Source of the DNA: Candidatus Paceibacter sp.
GTDB lineage: Bacteria > Patescibacteriota > Patescibacteriia > S139-126
Assembly: GCA_020724865.1 (NCBI GenBank)
Contig: DYGA01000006.1
Coordinates: 1 to 52,318 of the forward strand
Direction: 5' to 3'
Length of the DNA stretch: 52,318 nucleotides
The first letter of the stretch is position 1. Each line of letters opens with the position of its first letter. The position numbers were made by a program, and so were the translations under genes. The notes beneath the pieces are model-generated. The model was not told where the DNA came from and ran no database searches. It saw only the letters and a list, made by a program, of their open reading frames with translations. Of this stretch, positions 26,972 through 34,210 are shown piece after piece.

Positions 26972-28414
26972 TTAATTTCTTTTAAAAGATAGCAGTACCT
27001 GCTTAATATCACGGCTAGTAATAGATTTAATAATAATTTGAATAATTAAATAAAATAAACTACCAAATATAGCACTAACCAACCAATTGAAGTATTGCAA
27101 ACTAAAAAATATTATTATTATCATAAAAGTACTAGCAAATAACGTCTTAATAGTTACCTTAAGTAAGTATTTATAATCTATCTTTAATAAACTTTTGGCA
27201 ATAAATAAATTAAGCAAAAATAAAATAAATGTGCTTAAAAATGAAGCAATTGCAGCACCAACCGCCTGAAATTGAGGAATTAAAAATAAATTTAATAAAA
27301 TATTAAATATCATAGCTAAACCAATATTTAAAGTATTTCTACTTTGTTTATTAGCCGCATTAAGTAAAGAACCTAAAGGAAAATTTATAAACAAAAATAT
27401 TAAACTGGCAATTAAAATCTGTAAAGGTAATATTGAACCGATATATTCTTCAGTATAAAGAGTTAAAATAAATTTATCAGCTAAAAAAATAATGCCAAAA
27501 CTTAATGGTATAGTTAAAATCAATAAATAATAAACGGCGCGAGTAAAAGCTTTATTCAACATGTCTTTATCATGAGTAAAATAAGTGCTCATAGCTGGAT
27601 AAAGAGACGCAACCAAAGCCAAAGGTAAAAATTGCAAGGCAAAAGTTAATTTATAAGCGACGGCATAATATCCTAAGGCGACATTGGAGGCTAATTTAGA
27701 TAAAAGAACTTGATCAAAAGCTCCATAAACTTTTGTAAAACCGGCGGAAAGAGCAAAAGGTAAAATTATTAAAAAAATTTTTTTCCAATAATCAAAATCA
27801 AAGGAAAATTTTATTTTTAAATTTAATTTCCAATATAACAAAGATAAGGCATAGAATAAATTTAAAATATTTACTGCTAATAAAACAAATAATAAAACTT
27901 GCAAATTAGTTGTAAATTGCAATGTGATAATACCAATGATTGTTATTAACAACTGTACGGTTACGGTACCAAAAGATTCGTATTTTAAATTGTGCCAACC
28001 GCGAATAATTGCGTAACAAGAAATTACCAACGATTCAACCAACATCAAAAAAGTTGCTATATAAATTAACTGTTTTGTTAAAATTTGATAACCTAACAGG
28101 TTTACTGTTAAAAAAATTATGACTACTGATAATATTGAACTAAAAATTTTAAAACCAAAAACATTACTCAATAATTTTTGTGATAATAAATGATCTTTAG
28201 CTACTTCTCTGGTGATAAAATGATTACTGCCAAAATCAACAATAATAGAAAATATAGTCACAAAAGATAAGGCAAATACGTATTGCCCCAAGTTTTCCGC
28301 ACCTAAAACGCGAGCCAAATAAGTAAAATAAACAAATGAAATTATTTTTTGTAAAATTAACGCCAAAGTAAACCAAGTTGTATTGGCTGCAATTTTTGTT
28401 TGTTCGTTAGACAT
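26972..28414 (-). CDS. Polysaccharide flippase (Wzx-like, MOP superfamily)
   Basis: Integral membrane protein of 480 residues with about 14 hydrophobic segments. The N-terminus TTWFTLALILQKIISFVYF and a later VARVLGAENLGQYVFALSF-like stretch are hallmarks of the polysaccharide biosynthesis/oligosaccharide flippase family. It would move undecaprenyl-linked oligosaccharide across the membrane. First gene of the locus; TATAAT ends six bases before its ATG. Confidence 0.92.
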   Translation of the reverse strand: MSNEQTKIAANTTWFTLALILQKIISFVYFTYLARVLGAENLGQYVFALSFVTIFSIIVDFGSNHFITREVAKDHLLSQKLLSNVFGFKIFSSILSVVIIFLTVNLLGYQILTKQLIYIATFLMLVESLVISCYAIIRGWHNLKYESFGTVTVQLLITIIGIITLQFTTNLQVLLFVLLAVNILNLFYALSLLYWKLNLKIKFSFDFDYWKKIFLIILPFALSAGFTKVYGAFDQVLLSKLASNVALGYYAVAYKLTFALQFLPLALVASLYPAMSTYFTHDKDMLNKAFTRAVYYLLILTIPLSFGIIFLADKFILTLYTEEYIGSILPLQILIASLIFLFINFPLGSLLNAANKQSRNTLNIGLAMIFNILLNLFLIPQFQAVGAAIASFLSTFILFLLNLFIAKSLLKIDYKYLLKVTIKTLFASTFMIIIIFFSLQYFNWLVSAIFGSLFYLIIQIIIKSITSRDIKQVLLSFKRN

Positions 28415-28420
28415 ATAGTA

Positions 28421-28426
28421 ATTATA
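28421..28426 (-). promoter_or_regulatory. -10 box for polysaccharide locus, leaderless
   Basis: TATAAT on the minus strand (AAGGTATAAT context), six bases upstream of the flippase ATG and just beyond the ribosomal operon terminator. Any -35 would overlap the terminator stem. Confidence 0.55.
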
Positions 28427-28443
28427 CCTTATCTAAACAACAA

Positions 28444-28476
28444 ATAAACAGCGATGCGTAAAGCATCGCTGTTTAT
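28444..28476 (-). terminator. Rho-independent terminator of ribosomal operon
   Basis: Fourteen-base stem ATAAACAGCGATGC / GCATCGCTGTTTAT with loop GTAAA, six bases after the rpsI stop. It separates the infA-rpsI operon from the flippase gene. The T-run is weak, but stem length and position are convincing. Confidence 0.8.
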
Positions 28477-28481
28477 GAGAA

Positions 28482-28904
28482 TTACCGTTTTTGCCATTGC
28501 GGAGCTCGTCTGGCCTTTTTCAAACCTGGTTTTTTTCTTTCTTTGATTCTAGAATCACGTGTCAATAAATTATATTTTTTTAAAACGGATCGAAGATCTT
28601 TATCCATGTCTACCATAGCTCTGGCAATGCCTAACTTAATTGCATCAGCCTGACCTTTAAAACCACCACCGCTAACCTGAACTACTACATCAAAATGCTC
28701 ACTTTTATCAACTAAAGCTAAAGGTTTTTTAATATTTAATAACAATTCTTGTCTGGGAAAATATTTTTCAACTTCTTTATCATTCACAAAAAATCTGCCT
28801 TTGCCTTTAGGATATAATCTCACTTTAGCAATGGCGTTTTTTCTTTTACCAATTGCTGCATAATATTTACCCTTGAATTCCAATGTATTTTCTTTAACCG
28901 ACAT
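28482..28904 (-). CDS. rpsI: 30S ribosomal protein S9 (uS9)
   Basis: 140 residues. The core GKYYAAIGKRKNAIAKVRL and the conserved GGGFKGQADAIKLGIARA are present, ending in the basic tail KKARRAPQWQKR whose terminal KR reaches the P-site tRNA. Three bases after rplM, the usual L13-S9 pair. Last gene before the terminator. Confidence 0.97.
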   Translation of the reverse strand: MSVKENTLEFKGKYYAAIGKRKNAIAKVRLYPKGKGRFFVNDKEVEKYFPRQELLLNIKKPLALVDKSEHFDVVVQVSGGGFKGQADAIKLGIARAMVDMDKDLRSVLKKYNLLTRDSRIKERKKPGLKKARRAPQWQKR

Positions 28905-28907
28905 ATT

Positions 28908-29261
28908 TTATTTAAAAGTTAAACGTTTTATCATATGTTGTCTTAATTTATTTTTTGGCAACATATTGTGGACCGCTCTTTTGATAACTTGTTCGGGATT
29001 AGTGGAAATTAATTCTGATAATTTTTTTTGTTTTAAACCGCCCGGATAACCACTATAATGGGTATAAATTTTTTGATCTAATTTGGAACCAGTTATCTTA
29101 ATCTTGTCAGCATTATAAATAATAACACTATCACCGTTATCAAGATGGTGTGAAAAATTAACTTTGTTTTTACCTCGCAACAAATTAGCGACCCTGGTAG
29201 CCAACCTGCCTAAAACCTGCCCAGAGGCATCAATTTCATGAATTGTTCGCTTTGTCTTCAT
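28908..29261 (-). CDS. rplM: 50S ribosomal protein L13 (uL13)
   Basis: 117 residues, somewhat shorter than the usual 140 or so at both ends. Recognisable by IDASGQVLGRLATRVANLLRGK, HYSGYPGGLK and AVHNMLPKNKLRQHMIKRL. Five bases separate it from rplQ. Confidence 0.96.
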   Translation of the reverse strand: MKTKRTIHEIDASGQVLGRLATRVANLLRGKNKVNFSHHLDNGDSVIIYNADKIKITGSKLDQKIYTHYSGYPGGLKQKKLSELISTNPEQVIKRAVHNMLPKNKLRQHMIKRLTFK

Positions 29262-29266
29262 AAAAA

Positions 29267-29620
29267 TTATTTTATTAACTCAATATAAACCAGTTCAGCG
29301 CCATCACCACGACGCTGATTGGCTTTATAAATTCTTGTATAACCACCCTGTCGATCTAAATAACGTGGCCCTAAAACCTCAAACAGCTTTTTTACAGAAT
29401 TTGGCGTAAACATACTTTTCATAATAATTCTCCGATTATGCAAGGAATCTTTTTTTGCCCGTGTAATCATAGTTTCAACCTTTGATCTAATAACTTTAGC
29501 TTTAGCTTCTGTAGTCTTTATTTTTTCATACAATATTAAACTTTCAGCTAAATTTCTTAGCATTAAATTTCTAGGTCCAACTTTGCGTTTGAATATTTTT
29601 CCTTTATGTAAATGTTTCAT
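29267..29620 (-). CDS. rplQ: 50S ribosomal protein L17 (bL17)
   Basis: 117 residues, normal for L17. N-terminus MKHLHKGKIFKRKVGPRNLM, conserved RNLAESLILYEKIKTTEAKAK, and the C-terminal RRGDGAELVYIEL. It follows rpoA by eight bases, the standard rpoA-rplQ order. Confidence 0.97.
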   Translation of the reverse strand: MKHLHKGKIFKRKVGPRNLMLRNLAESLILYEKIKTTEAKAKVIRSKVETMITRAKKDSLHNRRIIMKSMFTPNSVKKLFEVLGPRYLDRQGGYTRIYKANQRRGDGAELVYIELIK

Positions 29621-29628
29621 AGCTCATT

Positions 29629-30384
29629 TTATTCTTTGTCTGTATTTTTTTTCTTTGATTTTTCTTTTACTTTCACTGTTGGGTCAATATCGCTTTTAGT
29701 ATTTTCTTTTAATAGTTGAAAATGTTCTAACAAAATTGATAAAGCATAATCAACTGCATTCTTGGGTGTAATAGAACCATCAGTGACAATATTCATTGAT
29801 AGACGATCATAATTTATATCTTGCCCAACCCGCGCCGGTTTAACTTCATAACCAACACTAACAACGGGAGAAAAAAAAGCATCTAAATATATAACTCCGA
29901 CTTCTTTTTCTTCATTTTTTCTGTCTTCTACCGGTAAATAACCATATCCTTTTTCGACCGTCATTTCCATGTCTAATTCAGCTTTTTTATCTGTTATTGT
30001 AGCAATAACAAAATCTTTATCAATTACTTCAACATCAGAATTTTTGTCAATATCGCCGGCTTTAACCTCTCCAACTTTACCCTTTACCTTTAAGTGTATT
30101 TTAACTGGCTCGTCTGAAGAGCTTTTTAATTTTAAATTTTTTAAATTTAACATAATTTCAACTAAATCTTCCTTAACACCAGGAATAGTTGAAAACTCAT
30201 GGTCAACTTTTTTAACTTTAATTTTTGTTACCGCAGCTCCAGGCAAAGAAGATAATAAAACTCGTCTTAAAGCATTACCCAAAGTTGTACCATACCCAGC
30301 ACTACAAGGCTCAATAATAAAATTTGATTCATTTGGCCCTTTGTCTTCCCAAGATATTTTATTTGGCAACGGTATAATAGACAT
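29629..30384 (-). CDS. rpoA: RNA polymerase alpha subunit lacking its C-terminal domain
   Basis: Scaffold on which beta and beta-prime assemble. With the ATG at 30384 (MSIIPLPNKISWED) the protein has 251 residues; the upstream ATG at 30459 would overlap rpsD and add a non-homologous tail, so I reject it. The assembly domain is complete (GYGTTLGNALRRVLLSS, GYEVKPARVGQDINYDRL). It ends after a short lysine-rich stretch where the usual linker and 70-residue alpha-CTD should be. Without that domain, UP-element recognition and most alpha-contacting activators are impossible. Confidence 0.95.
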   Translation of the reverse strand: MSIIPLPNKISWEDKGPNESNFIIEPCSAGYGTTLGNALRRVLLSSLPGAAVTKIKVKKVDHEFSTIPGVKEDLVEIMLNLKNLKLKSSSDEPVKIHLKVKGKVGEVKAGDIDKNSDVEVIDKDFVIATITDKKAELDMEMTVEKGYGYLPVEDRKNEEKEVGVIYLDAFFSPVVSVGYEVKPARVGQDINYDRLSMNIVTDGSITPKNAVDYALSILLEHFQLLKENTKSDIDPTVKVKEKSKKKNTDKE

Positions 30385-30400
30385 AAAATTTAAATTTATA

Positions 30401-31015
30401 TTATTTAGAATAAAATTCAATAATAGCTCTGGTGTCAAAAAGTAAAGCTTGTTGATCAACTGTCGGTGCAGTTACTAACTTAAATGATAAATTTTTATAA
30501 TCAGGCGCTAACCAGTTAACAATTTCTTGCTTAGTCGGCCATTTTTTTATAATATCTTTAATTAAATTTTTATTTTTTTTATTCTCTTTAACTGCCACAA
30601 TATCGCCAACTTTACAACTATAAGAAGGTATATCCACTTTTTTTCCATTTACTTCAAAAAATCCGTGAGTTACCATTTGTCTTGCTTGAGCTCTAGTTTC
30701 AGCTAATCCAGAACGAAAAACCACATTATCCAGTCTTGATTCTAAAAGTTGTACTAAAATTTCTCCAGTGTCACCTTTTTTAGATAAAGCTTTTTTATAA
30801 TAATTTACAAATTGTTTTTCCATCAGACCATATATACGTTTGGCTTTCTGTTTTTCTCTTAACTGTTGGCCATAAGTAGATAGTCTAACCTTTTGACTTG
30901 GTCCATGAACGCCTGGTGGATAATTTCTTTTTTGTAAGGGACTTTTTGCTTTACCAAAAAGATTAACGCCTTCGCGTCTAGATAATTTATCTTTTGGTCC
31001 TAAATATCTTCCCAT
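30401..31015 (-). CDS. rpsD: 30S ribosomal protein S4 (uS4)
   Basis: 204 residues. MGRYLGPKDKLSRREGVNLF at the start, PGVHGPSQKVRLSTYGQQLREKQ-type block, and the S4 RNA-binding domain with LESRLDNVVFRSGLAETRAQ. S4 is the autoregulator of the alpha operon in several bacteria. It has no CxxC zinc motif, so it is the C-minus type. 16 bp before the rpoA start. Confidence 0.97.
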   Translation of the reverse strand: MGRYLGPKDKLSRREGVNLFGKAKSPLQKRNYPPGVHGPSQKVRLSTYGQQLREKQKAKRIYGLMEKQFVNYYKKALSKKGDTGEILVQLLESRLDNVVFRSGLAETRAQARQMVTHGFFEVNGKKVDIPSYSCKVGDIVAVKENKKNKNLIKDIIKKWPTKQEIVNWLAPDYKNLSFKLVTAPTVDQQALLFDTRAIIEFYSK

Positions 31016-31035
31016 GGTAAAAAAAATTAATTAAA

Positions 31036-31476
31036 TTAAACTCTTCTTGGTTTCTTTTTTCGACAACCGTTATGTGGCAATGGAGTAACATCACGAATAC
31101 TTACCACATCAATATTATTGGCTTGTATGGCTCTAATAGCCGCTTCCCTACCGCCACCTATACCTTTAACCATTACGCTGACTTCTTTTAAGCCATAATC
31201 TTTTACTTTTTCTGCGGCTGTTCTAACAATCACACCTGCGGCATAAGGAGTTGCCTTTTTTGGTCCTTTAAAACCACACTGTCCAGCACTAACAGTTGTC
31301 AACACATTACCGTTCATATCAGCAAAACTAACAATAGTATTGTTGTAAGTAGCTTGAATATAAGCATTACCACGTTTTACCTGTCTTTTTTTCCGACTTT
31401 TTTTTAGTTGCTTAACTTCAGTCTGTTCAACATTATTGTCCTTATTTATATTTGTATTTTTTTCTTGTTCAGTCAT
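31036..31476 (-). CDS. rpsK: 30S ribosomal protein S11 (uS11)
   Basis: 146 residues. The core from GNAYIQATYNNTIVSFADMNGN to the C-terminal DVTPLPHNGCRKKKPRRV is standard; the first 35 residues are an acidic-then-basic extension not found in the short bacterial form. Ten bases after rpsM and 20 before rpsD. Confidence 0.97.
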   Translation of the reverse strand: MTEQEKNTNINKDNNVEQTEVKQLKKSRKKRQVKRGNAYIQATYNNTIVSFADMNGNVLTTVSAGQCGFKGPKKATPYAAGVIVRTAAEKVKDYGLKEVSVMVKGIGGGREAAIRAIQANNIDVVSIRDVTPLPHNGCRKKKPRRV

Positions 31477-31486
31477 GTTTTATTTA

Positions 31487-31876
31487 TTAAGTCTTTTGAG
31501 CAGCTTTAGCTCTACCAGATCCCATTGTCTTTCTAACATTCCCTCTAACAGTTCGACTATTTGTTTTGGTCCGTTGACCACGAACTGGTAAGCCTCGAGT
31601 ATGACGAATCCCCCGATAACTAGAAATTTCTTTTAAACGTTTGATATTACTCAAAACCTCTCTTTTTAAATCACCTTCAATTTTAAAATTTTTATCAATA
31701 TAATTTTTGATATCATTCAATTGTTTTTCAGAAATATCTTTGACTTTAATATTTTTATCAATTCCTAATGCAGACAATATTAAATTTGACCTAGCTTTAC
31801 CAATTCCATAAATATAAGTTAAAGCAATTTCTATTCTTTTTTTATCAGGTATGTTTATACCAGCTATACGTGCCAT
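31487..31876 (-). CDS. rpsM: 30S ribosomal protein S13 (uS13)
   Basis: 129 residues. [22 protein letters not shown], the [20 protein letters not shown] block and the C-terminal [17 protein letters not shown] are all diagnostic. It contacts the tRNA and the 50S head bridge. It follows rpmJ by 15 bp. Confidence 0.97.
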   Translation of the reverse strand: MARIAGINIPDKKRIEIALTYIYGIGKARSNLILSALGIDKNIKVKDISEKQLNDIKNYIDKNFKIEGDLKREVLSNIKRLKEISSYRGIRHTRGLPVRGQRTKTNSRTVRGNVRKTMGSGRAKAAQKT

Positions 31877-31891
31877 ATATTTTAATTTAAA

Positions 31892-32005
31892 TTATCCTTG
31901 TCTCTGTTTATGACGAGGGTTTTTACATATAACCCAAACTCTACCCTCACGGCGAATAACTCGACAGTCCTTACACATTTTTTTTACAGAAGCTCTTACT
32001 TTCAT
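31892..32005 (-). CDS. rpmJ: 50S ribosomal protein L36 (bL36)
   Basis: Small gene of 37 codons plus stop. It begins [20 protein letters not shown] and ends RHKQRQG; zinc ligands are the CKDC pair, a later Cys (VICKN) and His (PRHK). Located exactly where expected between infA (3 bp upstream) and rpsM. Confidence 0.96.
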   Translation of the reverse strand: MKVRASVKKMCKDCRVIRREGRVWVICKNPRHKQRQG

Positions 32006-32008
32006 AAA

Positions 32009-32290
32009 TTATAATCTTCTAGTTATACGTCCCTTGGTTAAATCATAGGGACTCATTTCAAGTTTAACCCTATCTCCAATAACTAAACGTATCTTAAACA
32101 TTCTCATTTTACCAGATAGATGGGCTAAAATTTCATGGTTATTGTCCAGCAAAACTTTAAAACTCCCAGCTGGGAGCATTTCAATTACTTCTCCCTCAAC
32201 TTCAATAAACCCTTTTTTATTTTGACTAATTGTAGAGTCTGAAGTTGATGTTGATTGTTCGTTATTTTTCTCGTTTAAATTGTCTATCAT
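32009..32290 (-). CDS. infA: Translation initiation factor IF-1
   Basis: 93 residues. The OB-fold part ([20 protein letters not shown] to [14 protein letters not shown]) is canonical IF-1; it is preceded by about 25 extra polar residues rich in N, S and T, probably disordered. First gene of the ribosomal operon, with a strong promoter at 32392-32419 and a leader of about 95 nt that contains a hairpin. Confidence 0.95.
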   Translation of the reverse strand: MIDNLNEKNNEQSTSTSDSTISQNKKGFIEVEGEVIEMLPAGSFKVLLDNNHEILAHLSGKMRMFKIRLVIGDRVKLEMSPYDLTKGRITRRL

Positions 32291-32307
32291 GAAAATTAAG
32301 CAAAATA

Positions 32308-32338
32308 AAATTCGTAGTAAAGTAATTTACTAGAATTT
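32308..32338 (-). promoter_or_regulatory. Hairpin in infA operon leader
   Basis: In the minus-strand leader, AAATTC and AGTAAA pair with TTTACT and GAATTT around a four-base loop, interrupted by a small internal bulge: 12 paired bases in all. It lies 18 bp before the infA start. A site for feedback control by a ribosomal protein such as S4 is possible, but no known motif is recognised. Confidence 0.4.
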
Positions 32339-32391
32339 ACATTGACTTAAGGTGTTTTTTAGTTATACACACTATTTAGTCTGTAGTAAAT

Positions 32392-32419
32392 ATTATAACA
32401 GAAAAGAAATTTGTGTCAA
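32392..32419 (-). promoter_or_regulatory. Sigma-70 promoter of the infA-rpsI operon
   Basis: Minus-strand TTGACA (32419-32414), 16-bp spacer, TATAAT (32397-32392): both hexamers match consensus. It drives nine genes and leaves a leader of about 95 nt, the longest seen in this window. Confidence 0.85.
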
Positions 32420-32472
32420 GAAAATATAAAATAAATGAAATATTTAATATTTTATGCTAAAATTAGCAATAA

Positions 32473-33273
32473 TTATTTTGAAAGGATCAAGCCAACTTTT
32501 GGTCCGGTAGGTGCATTGTCAACCCAATCAGCTATGGCCGATAGTAATTTATCAGTAGTATATACATAGTTTTCTCCATTTTTCGTACCTGGATCATTGG
32601 TGATAAAATAATCGTTATGATAACCTTTTATAACTAACATGTGATATATTGGCCCTTCACCACGAAAATTTGGATTACCCAATAATCTTCCTGCAGCCGG
32701 TATAATAACTGGATTACCTTTACTTAATTCTGATTTTATTTTATCAATATCCAAATCTGAAATAATTTTATAAGACAATTGCCAATAATTTTTAGCAAGT
32801 TCACCGGTTTCAGTCAGATTCAGATCTTTGTGACTGCCATATAATTTCTCTTGATAAACTACTAGGTTATCAATTTCTTTTTTTATCTCTTCGTGTGTAT
32901 AAGCTTTTTTACCATTTAAATACCCTACTACCATCAATAGAGATGCCTCTTCACAGGCTTCTTGATAGGGCATTTTCCAATCAGCAAAAGGTGCTTGCAC
33001 GACAAAAGGAACGTTAAGATTTATACTATTTGGCAAATCTAATTTTTCAGAATCTAAATCATTATCTTCATCAGAACTGATAATTTCTTTTTCGCTACTG
33101 GAAGTACTTTCGTTGGTATTCAATTTTTTATCAAAGTATTCTCTATTTACAGCTTCAGGTAGTGGTGTTGCGGGTTGAAATAAATCTTCTTGCAAAGTCA
33201 ATACAATCACTAATACACTTAGCACCAAAACAATAAGTAATAAATAGCGAATTTTACTATTGAAAATATTCAC
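32473..33273 (-). CDS. Membrane-anchored C39-like cysteine peptidase domain protein
   Basis: An N-terminal membrane anchor (about 9-27) is followed by an acidic linker and a papain-like peptidase_C39_2 domain from about residue 85. Candidate catalytic residues are C107 in QEACEEAS, the His in IYHMLVIKGY and the Asp/Asn in TNDPGT. The domain would face outward. Processing of peptides or wall-linked proteins is plausible; the substrate is unknown. Its start overlaps the stop of the 81-aa gene (ATGA). No ABC transporter accompanies it, unlike bacteriocin-exporting C39 proteins. Confidence 0.8.
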   Translation of the reverse strand: MNIFNSKIRYLLLIVLVLSVLVIVLTLQEDLFQPATPLPEAVNREYFDKKLNTNESTSSSEKEIISSDEDNDLDSEKLDLPNSINLNVPFVVQAPFADWKMPYQEACEEASLLMVVGYLNGKKAYTHEEIKKEIDNLVVYQEKLYGSHKDLNLTETGELAKNYWQLSYKIISDLDIDKIKSELSKGNPVIIPAAGRLLGNPNFRGEGPIYHMLVIKGYHNDYFITNDPGTKNGENYVYTTDKLLSAIADWVDNAPTGPKVGLILSK

Positions 33274-33515
33274 TTATTTTTATTTTTATTCTTTTTTAAC
33301 CACAAACTACTTGCTGATAATGCGGCTAATAAACCAACACCGATAGCAAGTTTCTTTTTAGTATTATTGTCCAATGATTTATATTTCTTTGTTGCTAATG
33401 ATGATAACTTCTTTATTTCTGTTAAAATTTTATCTGCTTGCCGCTGAAAATCATCCTTTTTATCTTTAGCAGTATCCTGTTTAATTTTTGGGGTTGGTTT
33501 TACTATTTTTGCCAT
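33270..33515 (-). CDS. Small membrane protein, 81 aa
   Basis: Lysine-rich helical N-terminus (about 1-53) followed by one membrane segment (LAIGVGLLAALSASSLWL, about 55-72) and a basic KNKNKNK tail. The pattern recalls DUF883/YtxH-like tail-anchored stress proteins, but I would not assign a family. Four-base overlap with the C39-like gene downstream suggests coupling. Confidence 0.7.
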   Translation of the reverse strand: MAKIVKPTPKIKQDTAKDKKDDFQRQADKILTEIKKLSSLATKKYKSLDNNTKKKLAIGVGLLAALSASSLWLKKNKNKNK

Positions 33516-33574
33516 ATAACTTTACAAATAATAATTAATCTATTTAAATAATAACAAACCTTAACAATTTATAT

Positions 33575-33582
33575 AAGGAGGT
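33575..33582 (+). promoter_or_regulatory. Canonical Shine-Dalgarno AAGGAGGT
   Basis: AAGGAGGT is followed by four bases and then ATG at 33587, a perfect anti-16S match at a good distance. It is notable because I could find no comparable sequence before the other genes in this window. Confidence 0.9.
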
Positions 33583-33586
33583 AAGA

Positions 33587-34210
33587 ATGAAATCTCTATT
33601 TGTCTCTATATTAGTAACTGGTCTATTTGTTAATAGTTGCACTTTATATCATACTTATCAACCCCCCACTTTATCTAATGAAGAAATGGCCAGATTGCTT
33701 CGCCACACTATATCTGAAATTTTATTTGATAAATACAAAAAATTTAGTTATGGCGGATATATTTGCGATAAATCAGGTTTACTATTTTATTATGAAGCAG
33801 ATTTGGATACACTTTTTTTTGAGTTCAGTGGTTTTATAAAAAATAGTCTAACCCAGCAAATAGATAGTGGCTATTTTAAAATGTCAATCTATGGTAAAAA
33901 TTTTTACTTTTTTATTTATGATGAAAATTTTTCTGGCCAAAAAATAAATTCTGTATACAAATATATTGACCAATCAGGAGATACGGTAAGTTTATATTAC
34001 AACTACCAAAAAAATTCATTATACTCAAATAGATACTTTACTCTAGAAACTTACGCTTTTTATCTATTGGCCCTAAAAGATTTTTATAATAAACATAATA
34101 TAAAAAAATATTTATCATTGATAAAAACCCCCAATACCAGGGGGTTTTATATTATTTGCCTACAACAGCTTTTATTCTTCTCACTCCAGCTGAAGAGGCT
34201 TCTTCTTTAA
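33587..34210 (+). CDS. Orphan putative lipoprotein, 207 aa
   Basis: Signal-like N-terminus MKSLFVSILVTGLFVNSC with a possible lipobox (FVNSC, Cys18), then an aromatic, mostly beta-type sequence with many Y and F residues. No family recognised. It is the only plus-strand gene between 9330 and the window end, and the only one with a textbook Shine-Dalgarno. The frame runs through a terminator hairpin (residues about 180-187) and 59 bp into the antisense of alaS, so the last 30 residues may not be original; the natural stop may have been lost. Base composition does not differ from its neighbours. Confidence 0.65.
   Translation: MKSLFVSILVTGLFVNSCTLYHTYQPPTLSNEEMARLLRHTISEILFDKYKKFSYGGYICDKSGLLFYYEADLDTLFFEFSGFIKNSLTQQIDSGYFKMSIYGKNFYFFIYDENFSGQKINSVYKYIDQSGDTVSLYYNYQKNSLYSNRYFTLETYAFYLLALKDFYNKHNIKKYLSLIKTPNTRGFYIICLQQLLFFSLQLKRLLL
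34124..34148. terminator. Bidirectional terminator between lipoprotein gene and alaS
   Basis: Nine-bp stem AAAACCCCC / GGGGGTTTT with a seven-base loop, three bases beyond the alaS stop. T-tracts flank both sides, so it can serve alaS (minus) and, in part, the lipoprotein gene (plus), whose reading frame oddly continues through it. Confidence 0.85.

Noticed and set aside
29969-30445. 158-codon plus-strand frame opposite rpoA
   Set aside because: Antisense shadow of a conserved gene, with no promoter or ribosome binding site and a composition that mirrors rpoA.
30385-30459. N-terminal extension of rpoA
   Set aside because: It would overlap the 3' end of rpsD and adds residues without homology; the ATG at 30384 fits the family start.
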